DNA from: Zea mays
Taxonomy: Eukaryota > Streptophyta > Magnoliopsida > Poales > Poaceae
Reading direction: 5' to 3'
DNA: 64,000 bases
Assembly (NCBI RefSeq): GCF_902167145.1
Contig: NC_050096.1
Coordinates: forward strand, 78,178,683 to 78,242,682
The notes under the pieces: generated by a model
What the model was told of the DNA's origin: nothing
The model's database searches: none
What the model saw: the letters and a program-made list of their open reading frames with translations, nothing else
Program-made: the position numbers and the translations under genes
Shown: in pieces, positions 1 to 12,275 of the stretch
Layout of the letters: each line of letters opens with the position of its first letter
Numbering within the stretch: position 1 is the first letter of the stretch

Positions 1-791
1 CAGTTCTCTGGCACTCGGTTGTTGTGGTATGGCGGGGGGGAGATAATGAATCTAACTGCCCAGGCGGCTGGCTAGGCCCCTGGATTGCGGCACACTAGCT
101 TTATACCCGGACGAGGCTACCGGACTTGGAGAGATTCGCGGCGGGCGCGTGATTTTCGCGGAGGTCATGCGGCCGCAGCGGCAAGATCGGAACGAAGACG
201 ATGTCCACCCACTAATGACAAGTTGGGCCCACGCGACAGTGAAGGAGAGAAAGCGTGGGAGCCAGCGACTGACGGCCGGGCCCCAGGTGTCGGCGCCGGT
301 TTTGTGTTTTGGGCTGCGCGTGGGAGGAGTGGAATTGGGCCGGTTTGGGGAGTTTGGCCCAATTAGGATTTCTTCCTTTTTCTTTTTTTTTCTTTTTGTT
401 TCTATCCCAACTTCAATTTGAATTCAAATTTTAAATTCAAGCCTTGTGCAGAACTTGTCCTCGAATTTTATTGTGAACTTAGGAAATACCAATTTGGGAC
501 ATTTATGAAATTTGTTTTATATATTTTTTTATATACTTTCTCCTTCTCATATTCAAAACCCTATTTTCAAGTTTAGGGTTTAATTCTACTTCTAGAATTT
601 ATTATATTATTATTATTAACCTTATTATTTTATTTAATGCACAATCATATAAACTCCAACATGATGCACTTTTTTTTTCATTTGTTTGAATAAATCTCTA
701 AATTTTGTATAGGCTCTTTTTATGATGCAAATGAGGCACATAAGATGAGAAGATCTCTCTATATTCCTTGTATACAACTTTGAGTATTACA
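1..791 (-). repeat. 3' LTR of the Tekay-like element (partial)
   Basis: The sequence repeats 6916-7695 almost base for base and ends at 791 with the same terminus (TGTAATACTC on the minus strand). Only the last 791 bases of the roughly 3.28-kb LTR are inside the window. It is mostly a GC-rich block (1-350) followed by an AT-rich block (360-791). Short open frames in it occur in both copies and are not genes. Confidence 0.95.
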
Positions 792-808
792 AATCCTACC
801 CCCCTTAA
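792..808 (-). other. Polypurine tract of the Tekay-like element
   Basis: Directly inside the 3' LTR the minus strand reads a G-run preceded by AA (AAGGGGGGTAGG). This is the position and composition of the plus-strand primer used in retrotransposon replication. Confidence 0.8.
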
Positions 809-829
809 AAATAATCTCGTCCTCGAGAT

Positions 830-3800
830 TTAGGAAGATCTAGGGAAAAGGTGGGGAAAATCTATACGAAGCTCTTCTTCTCTTTCCCAAGTTGCTTCAT
901 CTTCACCGTGGTGACTCCATTGAACTTTGCACATCTTTATAACCTTATTCCTTGTAACTCGAGTCAATGTATCAAGAATCTTGATGGGGTACTCAGTATA
1001 AGTTAGATCCTCTTGAACACTAAGGTCCTCCATTGGTAATTGTTCCTCAGGTACCCTGAGACATTTCTTCAGCTGAGATACATGAAAAACATCGTGAACA
1101 TCCGCGAGATGATCCGGTAACTCCAATTGATATGCAACCTCTCCCACTCGCTTTAAGATTAAGAAAGGTCCAATAAAGCGAGGGGACAACTTTCCTTTGA
1201 CTTTGAATCTCCTCATACCCCGGAGTGGTGACACCTTCAAATAGACATAATCACCCTCCTTAAACTCAAGTAGTCTTCTCCGGGTGTCAGCATAGTTTTT
1301 CTGCCTGGATTGTGCAGTTCTCAAATTCTCCCTTATTTGCTGAACTTGTTCTTCTGCTTCCTGTATAATCTCAGGTCCAAATAACTGCCTTTCACCAGTT
1401 TGATTCCAATACAAGGGAGTCCTGCACTTTCTGCCATACAAAGCCTCAAACGGTGACATCTTCAAACTGGCCTGATAGCTATTATTATATGAGAACTCAG
1501 CATACGGTAAACTCTTATCCCAACTACCACCATGCTTAAGGGCACAAGCTCTTAACATATCTTCCAGCACTTGGTTAGTCCTCTCAGTCTGCCCATCAGT
1601 CTGTGGATGGTAAGCCGAACTAAAATTTAATCTTGTATCCAAGGACTCGTGCAACTTCTTCCAATATCGAGAGGTAAACTATGATCCTCGATCAGACACG
1701 ATCTTCTTTGGCACACCATGTAGGCGTACAATCCGTGACATGTACAACTCTGCTAACTTGGCTCCTGAATATGTGGTCTTCACTGGAATAAAGTGGGCTA
1801 CTTTAGTTAGCCTGTCCACAATCACCCATATAGAATCATATCCAGCAGACGTGCGGGGTAATCCAACAATGAAGTCCATGCCAATCTCTTCCCATTTCCG
1901 CTCAGGTATCTTCAGTGGATGCAATAGTCCGGCTGGCCTCTGGTGTTCAGCCTTAACTCTTTGGCATACATCGCACCTAGCCACATGTGCATCCACATCT
2001 CTCTTTAGTCCATACCACCAATACCTTTGCTTCAAATCCTGATACATCTTAGTACTTCCAGGATGGATAGAATAAATTGAGTCATGTGCTTCCTTCAGTA
2101 TAGTTTCCCGAAGACTATCAATGTCGGGAACACAGATCCGATTCTTGAACCATATAGTGCCTTGCTCATCCTCTGTGAACTCCGGGCCTCTACCCTCTGT
2201 TATCAGATCCTTGATCTCCTGAATCTTAGCATCACCAATCTGACCTTTACGAATTTCTTGTTCCAAGGTAGGTTCCAATTCAATGGTGACTCCTTCCGTA
2301 TGTGTAACAATTCCCAGGTTGAGCCTCTCAAAATCTTTTGCTAATTCATCAGGTAGCTGGACAACAAAAGCGGAGTGAACATGCTCCTTACGACTCAAGG
2401 CATCTGCAACCAAATTCGCCTTGCCTGGGTGATAGTCAATCTCCAAATCATAATCCTTAATGAGCTCCAACCAACGGCGTTGCCTAAGGTTGAGATCCTT
2501 CTGAGTGAATATATACTTCAAACTCTTGTGATCCGTGTACACTTGACACTTAGTTCCCATAATATAATGTCTCCATATCTTAAGTGCATGCACAACTGCT
2601 GCCAGCTCCAAGTCATGAGTGGGGTAGTTCAATTCATGTTTCCGCAACTGACGAGATGCATAGGCGATCACATGTCCTTCTTGCATGAGCACACATCCAA
2701 GTCCTTGTCCACATGCATCACAGTAAATGTCAAATTCCTTGTGTAGATCTGGCATAATCAATACTGGTGGTGACATTAGTTTCTCCTTCAATTGATCAAA
2801 GCTTTCTTGGCACTTCTCATCCCACTTGAATTCTCTACCTTTCTCCAAAAGCGAGGTCATAGTCTTGGCAATCTTAGAGAACCCTTCAATAAATCTCCGA
2901 TAATATCTGGCGAGTCCCAAGAAACTCCGAATCTCAGTAACTGTAGTGGGTACTCTCCACTCCATTATCTCCTTAACCTTAGCAGGATCCACTAATATTC
3001 CTCCATTAGAAATGATATGTCCAAGAAATGGCACCTCGCCAATCCAAAACTCGCATTTGCTAAACTTGGCGTAGAGTTGATTGTCTCGTAGCTTCTGTAG
3101 CACCAATCTCAGGTGTTCCTCATGGTCACTTTCACTCTTAGAATAGATAAGAATATCGTCGATAAATACTACGACGAATCTGTCCAAATACTCCATAAAC
3201 ACCTTATTCATCAAATTCATAAAATAAGTTGGTGCATTAGTTAATCCAAACGACATAACAATGAACTCATATAATCCATATCGGGTCGAAAAATCCGTCT
3301 TGGGAATATCCGATGGCCTAATCTTCATTTGGTGATAACCTGATCGGAGATGAATCTTCGAGAATACTCTAGCACCTCTCATCTGATCAAATAAATCCTC
3401 AATACGGGGCAACGGATACTTGTTCTCCACAGTGACATCGTTAAGGGTCCTATAATCCATGCACATCCCTTGCGATTCTTCTTTCTTCTGTACAAATAGA
3501 ACCGACGCTCCACAAGGTGAAGAATCCGAACGAATGTACCCAGCCTCTTGTAATTCCGTTAATTGCTTCTTAAGTTCCTTTAGTTCTTCTACGGACATCT
3601 TGTATGGCCGTTTAGAAATAGGATCAGTCCCAGGTAAGAGATCCATGACAAACTCAACTTCCCTATCTGGTGGCATTCCTGGTAACTCCTCTGGAAAGAC
3701 ATCCGGAAAATCTCTAACTGCGTGGATGTTGCCACCCACAAACTTCTCATCTACTAAGAATGCCACTAGTCTGATGGTGGTAGTTACTGCAACTTCAACT

Positions 3801-3925
3801 TCAAAACTTTGTCCTTTGGAACTGGTGAGTTCTACGATTCCCTTAGCGCAGTGTATAAACTGTCTTTGCTTTTTTTTTAACCATGACATACCAAGGATCA
3901 CGTATATAGTGCTCTCTTCTAACAC
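830..3925 (-). pseudogene. Ty3/gypsy pol (protease end, RT, RNase H, integrase, chromodomain) with one in-frame stop
   Basis: One minus-strand reading frame runs from 3925 to 830 and is broken once, by TAG at 1679-1681. It starts inside the end of the retropepsin (VILGMSWL). RT follows with the polymerase motif FIDD near 3160, then RNase H with DACGQGLG and [10 protein letters not shown]. The integrase has an H-H-C-C zinc site (CDVCQRV), the first catalytic Asp (GMDFIVGLP) and the second in SDRGS. After the stop come NQVLEDML and a C-terminal chromodomain-like stretch ending near WSHHGEDEATWERE. Chromodomains in this clade target integration to heterochromatin. The stop lies one codon after SDRGS, where relatives keep Gln. 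Gag and most of the protease are absent, so the element cannot act alone. Confidence 0.92.
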
Positions 3926-4404
3926 TATAGGGGTAGTCCATCTGGGTTAGAAATACAGGGTAAGAAAGGAAGAATTGTAGACAAGGCGAGTAATTACGAG
4001 AAATGTTGCTGCGGGGGATTTATTAGCTAAGTATATTAGTGTGTTATCCACTTAAGCTAATACATTACCTTATGGTGGTACATGCTAAGATGCCCAACTA
4101 AACTATTTCAATCAATCAAAGAAGCAAATCAGACATTTATCATCAGAACAATCAAACAACGTTTTTAAATATGGAAAATAGTTTTGATTTTGTCTTAGGC
4201 CTCCTATTTCTTGAAAATGTCATAGGGGTAGGGATTCCAAGGTGTGAAATCCATCTTGTCTTAGATTAGAAAAGGTAAGAATGATCAGAGTAGAACAGTA
4301 GAAGGTGAGACAGAATCAAGATAAGTATAGAGAGAAACAGAGTAAGGTAAGTAGGAAAGGGTCTGTCCATTTCTATCTAGGTTTCGTCCTACAGTCAACA
4401 TTTC
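3926..4404 (-). other. Residual leader of the Tekay-like element; gag missing
   Basis: About 480 bases separate the primer-binding site from the first recognisable pol residues. A normal element would carry over 1 kb of gag plus protease here. I see no CCHC knuckle or other gag signature, so a deletion has removed gag. Confidence 0.7.
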
Positions 4405-4415
4405 CTCTGATACCA
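4405..4415 (-). other. Primer-binding site complementary to initiator tRNA-Met
   Basis: The minus strand reads TGGTATCAGAG four bases inside the 5' LTR end. This is the standard complement of the plant initiator tRNA-Met 3' end, which primes minus-strand DNA synthesis. Confidence 0.9.
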
Positions 4416-4419
4416 CTTC

Positions 4420-7400
4420 TGTCACACCCGGTTTTAAAGGGCAAAGCCGGGTGCATCTCATACATGCGCCAAAAAGACAACATATATAATAACAGAGTGT
4501 ATAGAGATAAATGTCATAAAACATCAGAGTATTTATAACATAGCGGAAGACTTATTACAAAATAAATGTAAAACGAACTAAGGATCGTTGGCGCCGATGT
4601 CGACTTGAGAAACGCCACCTAGATCAGATCAAACTCCTCGCCTTGTAGCTCCTCCTGAACCACCTGCTCTTCTCCTGTGGGGGGGTGTGAGACAGCAAGA
4701 GTGAGCTCACATACGTTCATCGCTCAACAAGTCGTGGGGAATAATGTGGCATGAACTCACCAAAGGTGGGAGTTCATGAAGTGTAAGGCTGATCAATGAA
4801 ATAAAGGCTGAGGCTGAGCATTGCTTTTATAAGTAGGTCAAAATTTTATTAGCAATTACTAAGTGTAAGTAAATACCAAACCTTAATAATAATAAAGAAA
4901 AGTAATAGTAAAATAATCCCAAATGCGATGCAAATGTCAAATTAAATTTAAGTTCCATAAATTAATCATGTGAGGGTCCGAGCCGCTCATGACCGTGAGC
5001 ACGGCTAGTATACTAGTTTTACACTCTGCAGAGGTTGCGCATCTTTACCCACAAGTCATGTTACCCATCTGCCAAGAGATGGCCAATCCCATACACCTCT
5101 ACCGAGGAGGCGAGGCAGGGTAACACTACGAGGCCTTTACAAAGTTCCACTAGCTTCAGACTACCCGCTACAGTTTATAGGAAGTTCCAATGCAGGGTTC
5201 CTGACTGACTGCCATCGCAGCAAAATCAACCAGGGACCTCCCTACACTGACCACTCCCCTACTGCCCTTGCCCCTTTCGGGTAAGGTAGCCCTCCACTAG
5301 CTTTCCTAGTTAATCAGCCAAGGGCGTCCCATTAAACCCTTGTGGTAGCACTGTTTTCCCGGGTGGTCGCTCCATGTTCCCATTAATTTAATGATCTTAA
5401 CATGAACAGTAATAATAACAAGATAATAACAGGATAATCATGTGTAGTATAACTCCATACCCAATCCACATAAAGCAATAGCAAGTACTACCCAAAAATA
5501 TTTCAGGGGTGAACAAGGTATAGAGGTAATCAAAACTGGGGTAACATAAAGGCTCCCATCAAAATTAACCTATGCAGATCATTAAAATTAATAAGAACAT
5601 GGTTGGGAAAAGTAAGTGATCAAGGGCACAACTTGCCTTCAATGAGCTCCTGCTCAGCTACCTCTACTTGCTGAACCTCAGATTCCACAGTGGCTTGCTC
5701 GTCTACTCGCATCAACACAATACATACATAGTATAGCATAAATTAACATCACATCAAACATGCAAATAAAACATACAGCAAAAATCTATACATTAAAATG
5801 AGATCATTGGAACTGGAATCATTAAATTTAGAGTTATAGAATTCAAGTTATGAATTTCCTAAGATTTAAGGTGATTATAATAGGATTAGATGATAAATTA
5901 ATTTTATTACTGTTTTCATGTAGCAACAGAGACTCTAGATGATGGAGAATAAAATTACAAAATTTTAGGAACTGGAATGGAGAGATTTGGACTAAAAATG
6001 GATTTTCTATGGATTAAATAAGTTCTAGGAATTGTTTTTATATTAAAAATCCATTTCTGAATTTATTTATTTGATTTTCATGAGCTCTGGACTGGGCGTC
6101 AATATCTGAAGAACTCAGGGGTTCAGGCGCAAATAAAACTGTGACTCATAACACTGCAGAGGTGGACGGCGGGTTTATATCCTAAAACTACAGGGTTTCT
6201 TTAGTAAAGTTGACCCGCGAAGGGGCACTGGCCAAATCTGGCCGTCCGATCCAAAGTCGAGGGCGCAGATTAGACCGAGCCCTATACGAACCGGTAATCA
6301 ATAGGAATCACCCGATTAGAATTCTATGGCTTGGATTTAAAAACACCTGCAATCGCCACGGCTCGCCCGATCGCGATCGAACGGGTAGATTGCATCCCCC
6401 AGTGAAGAGTTATTACGGATGTAATCACCACCGTCGGTGTGTGGATCGACGGTCTTAGTTCAATACGACAAAAACGTTATGCGCCATTTGATCTCAGCCG
6501 CCCGTCACAAATCCTACGACACCCGGCATTCCTGCATACTAATCCTACCGGACGGCGGCGCACCAGCCGAACCATGGCGGCGCCATCGCCGGCGAGAAAG
6601 CAACCCCACGCTCTGTACTCGATCCCCCATCGTGTTCGGTGATGAATGAAGAATTTGCCAGGGGAAAAAAAGTTAGGGGTTGTTTACCGTTGGTGGAGGA
6701 CGTGGTCGGTCTGGTCACAGTGAAGCGGCCCGGTGGCGGACCAAGTGATTCCGGCGAGCAATTTGCCGAGATTTGGCTTCCCAAGAGCACCGAATTCCTC
6801 GTAGAGACGCCCGTTGTGCTTCAACGAAAGTCCCAAGCACCCAGCCGAGCCCCAATGCTCTCTGCCCTAAGGATTCGACCGCAACGGCGAGCGGACGACT
6901 TCCGCGGATGCTCTCCAGTTCTCTGGCACTCGGTTGTTGTGGTATGGCGGGGGGGAGATAATGAATCTAACTGCCCAGGCGGCTGGCTAGGCCCCTGGAT
7001 TGCGGCACGCTAGCTTTATACCCGGACGAGGCTACCGGACTTGGAGAGATTCGCGGCGGGCGCGTGATTTTCGCGGAGGTCATGCGGCCGCAGCGGCAAG
7101 ATCGGAACGAAGACGATGTCCACCCACTAATGACAAGCTGGGCCCACGCGACAGTGAAGGAGAGAAAGCGTGGGAGCCAGCGACTGACGGCCGGGCCCCA
7201 GGTGTCGGCGCCGGTTTTGTGTTTTGGGCTGCGCGTGGGAGGAGTGGAATTGGGCCGGTTTGGGGAGTTTGGCCCAATTAGGATTTCTTCCTTTTTCTTT
7301 TTTTTTCTATCCCAACTTCAATTTGAATTCAAATTTTAAATTCAAGCCTTGTGCAGAACTTGTCCTCGAATTTTATTGTGAACTTAGGAAATACCAATTT

Positions 7401-7695
7401 GGGACATTTATGAAATTTGTTTTATATATTTTTTTATATACTTTCTCCTTCTCATATTCAAAACCCTATTTTCAAGTTTAGGGTTTAATTCTACTTCTAG
7501 AATTTATTATATTATTATTATTAACCTTATTATTTTATTTAATGCACAATCATATAAACTCCAACATGATGTACTTTTTTTTCATTTGTTTGAATAAATC
7601 TCTAAATTTTGTATAGGCTCTTTTTATGATGCAAATGAGGCACATAAGATGAGAAGATCTCTCTATATTCCTTGTATACAACTTTGAGTATTACA
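4420..7695 (-). repeat. 5' LTR of the Tekay-like element (3,276 bp)
   Basis: It begins at 7695 (minus strand TGTAATACTC) and ends at 4420 (CCGGGTGTGACA). Its last 780 bases toward 7695 match 1-791. It holds an AT-rich half and a GC-rich region (6120-7270). Short frames in the GC-rich part are LTR shadows. It shares block structure with the solo LTR at 11339-24449 (compare 4980-5070 with 11980-12060), so the two are related families. Confidence 0.93.
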
Positions 7696-10287
7696 GAAAC
7701 CTTCGAAAGAGGCTTCCATCCTTCGGACTGTGTTCAGATATTTCTCGAGCTTCGGGTCCCTTGCTTTACTACTCTTGTCAACGTGACCGAAAATGACATG
7801 TGAGTCGGATTTGAGTATTGCCCTTCTTATTCCCATTGCCTTAAGTTTCCGAAGCCCAAGAGAAGGGTCTCGTACTCTGCAATGTTATTTGTGCAGTTGA
7901 AGTCCAACCTTGCTGCACAGCAGGTTTTGATTTTAGATGGTGAAATTAAAAGGGAGCTGCTCCTGCGCCGAAGGTTCCCCATGACCCATCACAAAATACT
8001 GTCCAGGCTTCGACATCGTTTTTTTCTTCTTCGTCCTGAGCCCCTGGCGTCCAATCCGCAATGAAGTCTGCTAACACTTGGGATTGGATCGAAGATCTAT
8101 GAATGTAATCAATAGTGAATTCATTCAACTCTGCAGCCCATTTTCCAACTCTTCCTGTGGCTTTTCTATTTCTCATTATATCCTTGAGAGGTTGTGAAGA
8201 AGGTACTATGATATGGTATGTTTGGAAGTAACGCCGAAGCTTTCTGGAAGCCATCAATACAGCATATAATACCTTTTCCAACTCTGTGTAATTTTACTTT
8301 GATGGACTAAGTACTTCGAGATGAAGTACACATGCACTTGCTTCTTTGCCTAGCCATCCTGCTTTTCTTGCACCAGCGCTGCACTGACCGCAACGTGAGA
8401 AGCAACTACATACAACAACAATGGAGTTCCTCACGAAGTTGGGGTTAAGGTTGTTAATTCTATCGAATACTGTTTCAGTTCTTTGAAGGATTTTTGCTGA
8501 ATTGGTCCCCATTGGAAGACTTCGGCTGACTTCAGCACTTCGAAGAATGGCAAGTTCCTCTCTGCTGATCTTGAATTAAATCTATTCAATGATGTCAGCA
8601 TTCCTGTTAACCTTTGGGCACCTTTTCGTGACTTCAGTGGCTCCATCCGAAGTATAGCTTCTATTTTACTTGGATTGGCTTCGATCCCCTTTATTGATAC
8701 CAGACAACCAAGAAAGTTTCCCTTCTTCACTCTGAAAACACATTTTTCCAGATTTAGCTTGAGACCAGCTCTTCTGAAATTAGCAAATGTTTCTTGCAAA
8801 TCAGCAATGTGATTTTCTTGCTTCGTGCTTTTTACTATGATATCATCAACATATGTCAGCACATTCTTGCCAATTTGAGAGTGGAGGACTTTGACAGTCA
8901 TCCTGCTGAAGCTTCCTCCAGCATTCTTGACCCCCTCGGGCATCTGAAGCTAGTAGTAAGTTCCACTCGGTGTTATGAAGCTTGTCTTGGGTTTGTTTTC
9001 TTTCTTCATCCAAATTTGATGCTAGCATGAATAACAATCCAATAGACTCATTAGCTCCGAAGTAGCTGCTACATCCACCAGAGAGTCTATTTTGGGTAAA
9101 GGAAACTCATCCTTCGGACATGCTTTATTAAGATTTGTGAAATCAATGCACATTCTCCACTTTCCATTAGCCTTCTTCACCATTACAGTATTGGCCAGCC
9201 ACTCTGAATATGTTACCTCTCTGATTACTCCGGCACTCAAAAGCATTTTGACTTCGTTTCGTGCACCTTCGGCTTTGTCTTCTGACATCTTCCGAAGCTT
9301 CTGCCTTCTTGGCCTAATAGCGGGATCTACATTAAGTGAATGTTCGATGACGTCTCTGTTGACACCACATAGATCATTGTCTAACCAAGAAAAGACATCA
9401 TTGTTGTTGAATAAAAACTTCAACAGGGTTTTCTCTTATTCATCCGACAGTTGCGACCTCAACAACACCTTCTGCTCAGCTATGTCCTCGCATAAAAGCA
9501 TAGGCTTCAGTTGGTCTGCTGAGGCAGCCTTATCCCTTTTGTGTTTGTACTGCTGATGAGCTTTGGCTTCATCTATGTTATGGATAGCCTTTGAGTCTGT
9601 CCAATTCCCTTCGGCCCTTCTAGCAGCCTCTTGACTCCCATGCACAGCTATAGGGCCTTAGTATGATGGTATCTTCATGCACAAATATGTTAGATGAAGT
9701 ATTGCTTCGAAGGCGTTTAATGTTCCTCGCCCAATGATTGCATTGTAGGGATACTCCATATCAACAATGTCAAAGACAACCTGCTCTGTCCTTGTGTTGT
9801 GAACATAGCCGAAGGTGATCGGCATAGTTATCTTACCGAGTGCCACTATCTGCCTTCCTTCGAAGCCACAGAGGGGGTGTGTTGCATCATGTATCTTGTC
9901 ATCCTGCTCTTGCATTTGCTTGAAAGCTTTCACAAAGATGATGTCTGATGTACTGCCTATGTCTACAAGGACATTGTGAACCAGGAACCCCTTGATGACA
10001 CAAGATATAACCATTGCATCATTGTGAGGATAATCCTTGAGCTGAAGGTCTTCCTGTGAGAAGGTGATTGGTATATGAGACCACTTGGACTTGATGAAGG
10101 GTCCTTGCACTCCAACATGTTGTACCCTTCTCTGTGCTTCCTTCTTCTGCTTCTTATTGGCTGGTTTAGAACTTGAGTCGTCTGTGATTAGGAGCACCAG
10201 CTTCATAGCCAAAGGTGCCACAGCTTGGTTGTCTTGCGAAGCCATTGTCGCAGTCGTGGAAGTGAGTTCACCGGAGGTGGGCGCCAA
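7696..10287 (-). pseudogene. Tat-lineage gypsy protease-RT-RNase H remnant
   Basis: From 10287 to 9022 one frame carries a retropepsin whose active-site triplet reads DIGS instead of the usual DTGS (near 9970). The start of RT follows (GKWRMCIDFTNLNKACPK near 9150). The frame is interrupted by TAA codons near 9655 and 9433. RT continues in shifted frames (TYVDDIIVKS near 8850) and RNase H at 7946-8281 (WTVFCDGS). Gag is absent: the protease frame opens right at the primer-binding site. Several stops and frameshifts make this non-functional. Confidence 0.88.
10271..10287 (-). other. Primer-binding site of the Tat-lineage element
   Basis: The minus strand reads TTGGCGCCCACCTCCGG immediately after the LTR end at 10288. 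The TGGCGCC start is typical of Tat-lineage elements. The cognate tRNA was not determined. Confidence 0.7.
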
Positions 10288-10913
10288 TGTTGGTCACTTG
10301 TTCTCGAATGATGTGGACCAAGAACAAGGCAACACAATTGTTAATTATTGTGGACCTTCGTATTTCGAAGCATTATCTTCACATGGGAATAATGCTCATC
10401 ATACAAAGGTCAAGAAGGACTTACCTTCATCATTTAATATGTGAATGGGAATGTAAAAGGATGAAGACAGTAACTGCATTTCATTAATTCATACATATTC
10501 GCATATTATAAAACATGTATGAATACTGACAATATGAGTATTACATTGATACCTTCGGCTTGCTCGAAGGTAAAGACGCAAGAGAGTGATTACCATTCAG
10601 CGTGAACAGTACGATGTTACTGTTCATCTATTTATAGGCACGGGACACAGCCCAAGAAAAATTACATCCATGCTCTTGAACATTTGTTTATAAACAACTT
10701 AAACTAACAATGTCTATCTAGTCTTTTCCTTCTTTGCTTAATCTGAGCCGAAGCTATCAGTAGCTTCGGCGTTCTGCACTGTTGCTCCTTCCCGAGATCT
10801 TCGTCTTGAGAACCTTCGGCAGAAGGAGGTCGGAGTTCTTATGGCACTTTGCTAAAGGTGTTTATGTCTTGAGGACATTCGATGGCGTAGAAGATCCCCA
10901 ACAGCGATGGAAA
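10288..10913 (-). repeat. 5' LTR of the Tat-lineage element (626 bp)
   Basis: In element orientation it runs from TGTTGGGGATC (10913) to GACCAACA (10288), a TG...CA pair with the primer-binding site abutting. The flank at 10914-10918 is GCGAT, which should be found again left of the window if the element was complete. Confidence 0.82.
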
Positions 10914-11338
10914 ATTAGGCATTCAATTTTTTTCTAATGCGCTGGTCATTCTATCTAATGACTTAATCATAAGCTTAATCAGATCATCAAAAGAATTTTA
11001 ATAGATTGAATATCATGGGATGACACAGTTTCACTTACTGTGGGGGGCTGCTGCTAGGATGTCAGGGAAGCGTGCTCTACTTCCTTATCTTGGACGACCT
11101 TTTGGTGGCGATCTACCGTGAAGTGCGAGAGGTACAAACTCTCCATCTTGTCACGCTCGTGAGCTACTAGAACTCCTTGCGCCCACTTCCTCATGTTGTC
11201 TTTAAATTTCTACTTGTCGGTGGCCGACAAACTCTCAAAAGTCAGCCTAAGGATGTTGTCTCAGGAGACATTGGTGCGTTCTTTAGGATTGACCATCATG
11301 GTTGATCTGATAGATTCGATCTTTTGTCCCCAGTGGAG
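10914..11338 (-). mobile_element. Leader and gag start of a zeon/cinful-like gypsy element
   Basis: Read on the minus strand, this continues directly from the sequence at 24450-24467 across the solo LTR. The second half of a primer-binding site (CTGGGGAC) is followed by an untranslated leader and degenerate gag-like sequence. The right border is the TGGAG duplication (11334-11338). The left border at 10914 is the insertion point of the Tat-lineage element. No intact frame remains. Confidence 0.68.
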
Positions 11339-12270
11339 TTTCACACCCGGTTTTGGAAGGTAAACTGAATGCGAACCATGTACGTCCCAGGACCAGAACT
11401 CACGTACACAGCAATTACATAATTGGACATCATCACACAATACTTGAATTAAATAGCGGAAAGGTACTTAGTTACATCAAGATGTCTGAGACATCCAAAG
11501 AGTCTATTACATAAACATAGTGTTTAACAATAACATCAAAGTGTGGAGTAACGAAACGTAGAAGGTAAGCCTACACAGGCAGCTGACTGGGGGTTTGCCA
11601 CTAAAGTAAACTAGAAGTCGTCGTAGTCCTAGAGCTCCTCAAAGTCCTCCATGTTGCCAGCTTCACCTCCTGAGCACCGAGTACAGTGGGGACAACCCGG
11701 GGTGAGTGGTTTGTAAAGCAAGGGTGATTACACATCAACGTATTCAGCAAATGTCCCGTTTGGCTAAAGTGGACTAGCTGTACGTGGAGTTAAGGTTAAG
11801 CAGTTGCTTTTAGTCGGTCAAGTTTTATTATTATAAGTATAGCCAAATTTTAGTAATAACCCAGTTATTACCCAGAGGCACTCCCTCCATGAGGAAATAC
11901 CGGAGATCAGATTTATAACCATCAATGCTAATCATCATCATAAAAGTAACCGAAGTTCTTCTAATCAAAGAGGATCCCAAGGCTGCTCATAACTGTGAGC
12001 ATGGCTGATATACCAGTTTCTAACACTCTACAGAGGTTGCACACTTTACCCACAAGCCGTGATTCCCATTCTGCTCGGGGTTCTAGCCTCCCCATTGATC
12101 ACTACCAAGGTGACCTAGCAGGGTCTCACTACGTAGCCTTTACAAAGATTTCCCAGAGGTCATAGCCGTCCGTTAGGTTTCTCCAGTTTGATAAACACAG
12201 TACATCTCCCCAGAGGAAGGGTGACTAACAAAACCAAATCAAAGAACCTCTGCAACCAACCTCGGCAGAG

Positions 12271-12275
12271 CAAAT
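12271..12275. repeat. Target-site duplication CAAAT (left)
   Basis: CAAAT precedes the copia element at 12276 and recurs at 21708-21712 directly after it. A 5-bp duplication is the footprint of LTR-retrotransposon integrase. Confidence 0.93.

Larger units (their letters stand above)
1..7695 (-). mobile_element. Chromovirus-type Ty3/gypsy element (Tekay/Del-like), gag deleted, left end outside window
   Basis: Two copies of one LTR (1-791, cut by the window edge, and 4420-7695) bracket a 3.6-kb minus-strand internal region holding only the end of the protease, reverse transcriptase, RNase H and integrase. Base 1 aligns with base 6916, and the copies stay nearly identical to their common end at 791 and 7695, apart from an 11-base insertion in the T-rich tract. 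LTR ends are TG...CA in element orientation. The primer-binding and polypurine sites sit where expected. Long LTRs plus a C-terminal chromodomain-like segment suggest the Tekay/Del lineage; the family name is inferred. The right-hand flank is GAAAC, and the matching left duplication lies outside the window. The element interrupts the pol of an older Tat-lineage element. Confidence 0.93.
7696..10913 (-). mobile_element. Decayed Tat-lineage Ty3/gypsy element, right part
   Basis: A 626-bp 5' LTR (10288-10913), a primer-binding site and a gag-less protease-RT-RNase H remnant lie in order on the minus strand. At 7696 the sequence breaks abruptly into the Tekay-like LTR, so integrase and the 3' LTR should lie left of the window. 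The base composition and the Tat-type peptides (WLANTVMVKKANGKWRM) separate it from the neighbouring chromovirus. Confidence 0.85.

Noticed and set aside
85..421. Plus-strand frames near 85-421 and their copies at 7000-7339
   Set aside because: They are in the LTR, duplicated with it, on the strand opposite the element, and without domains.
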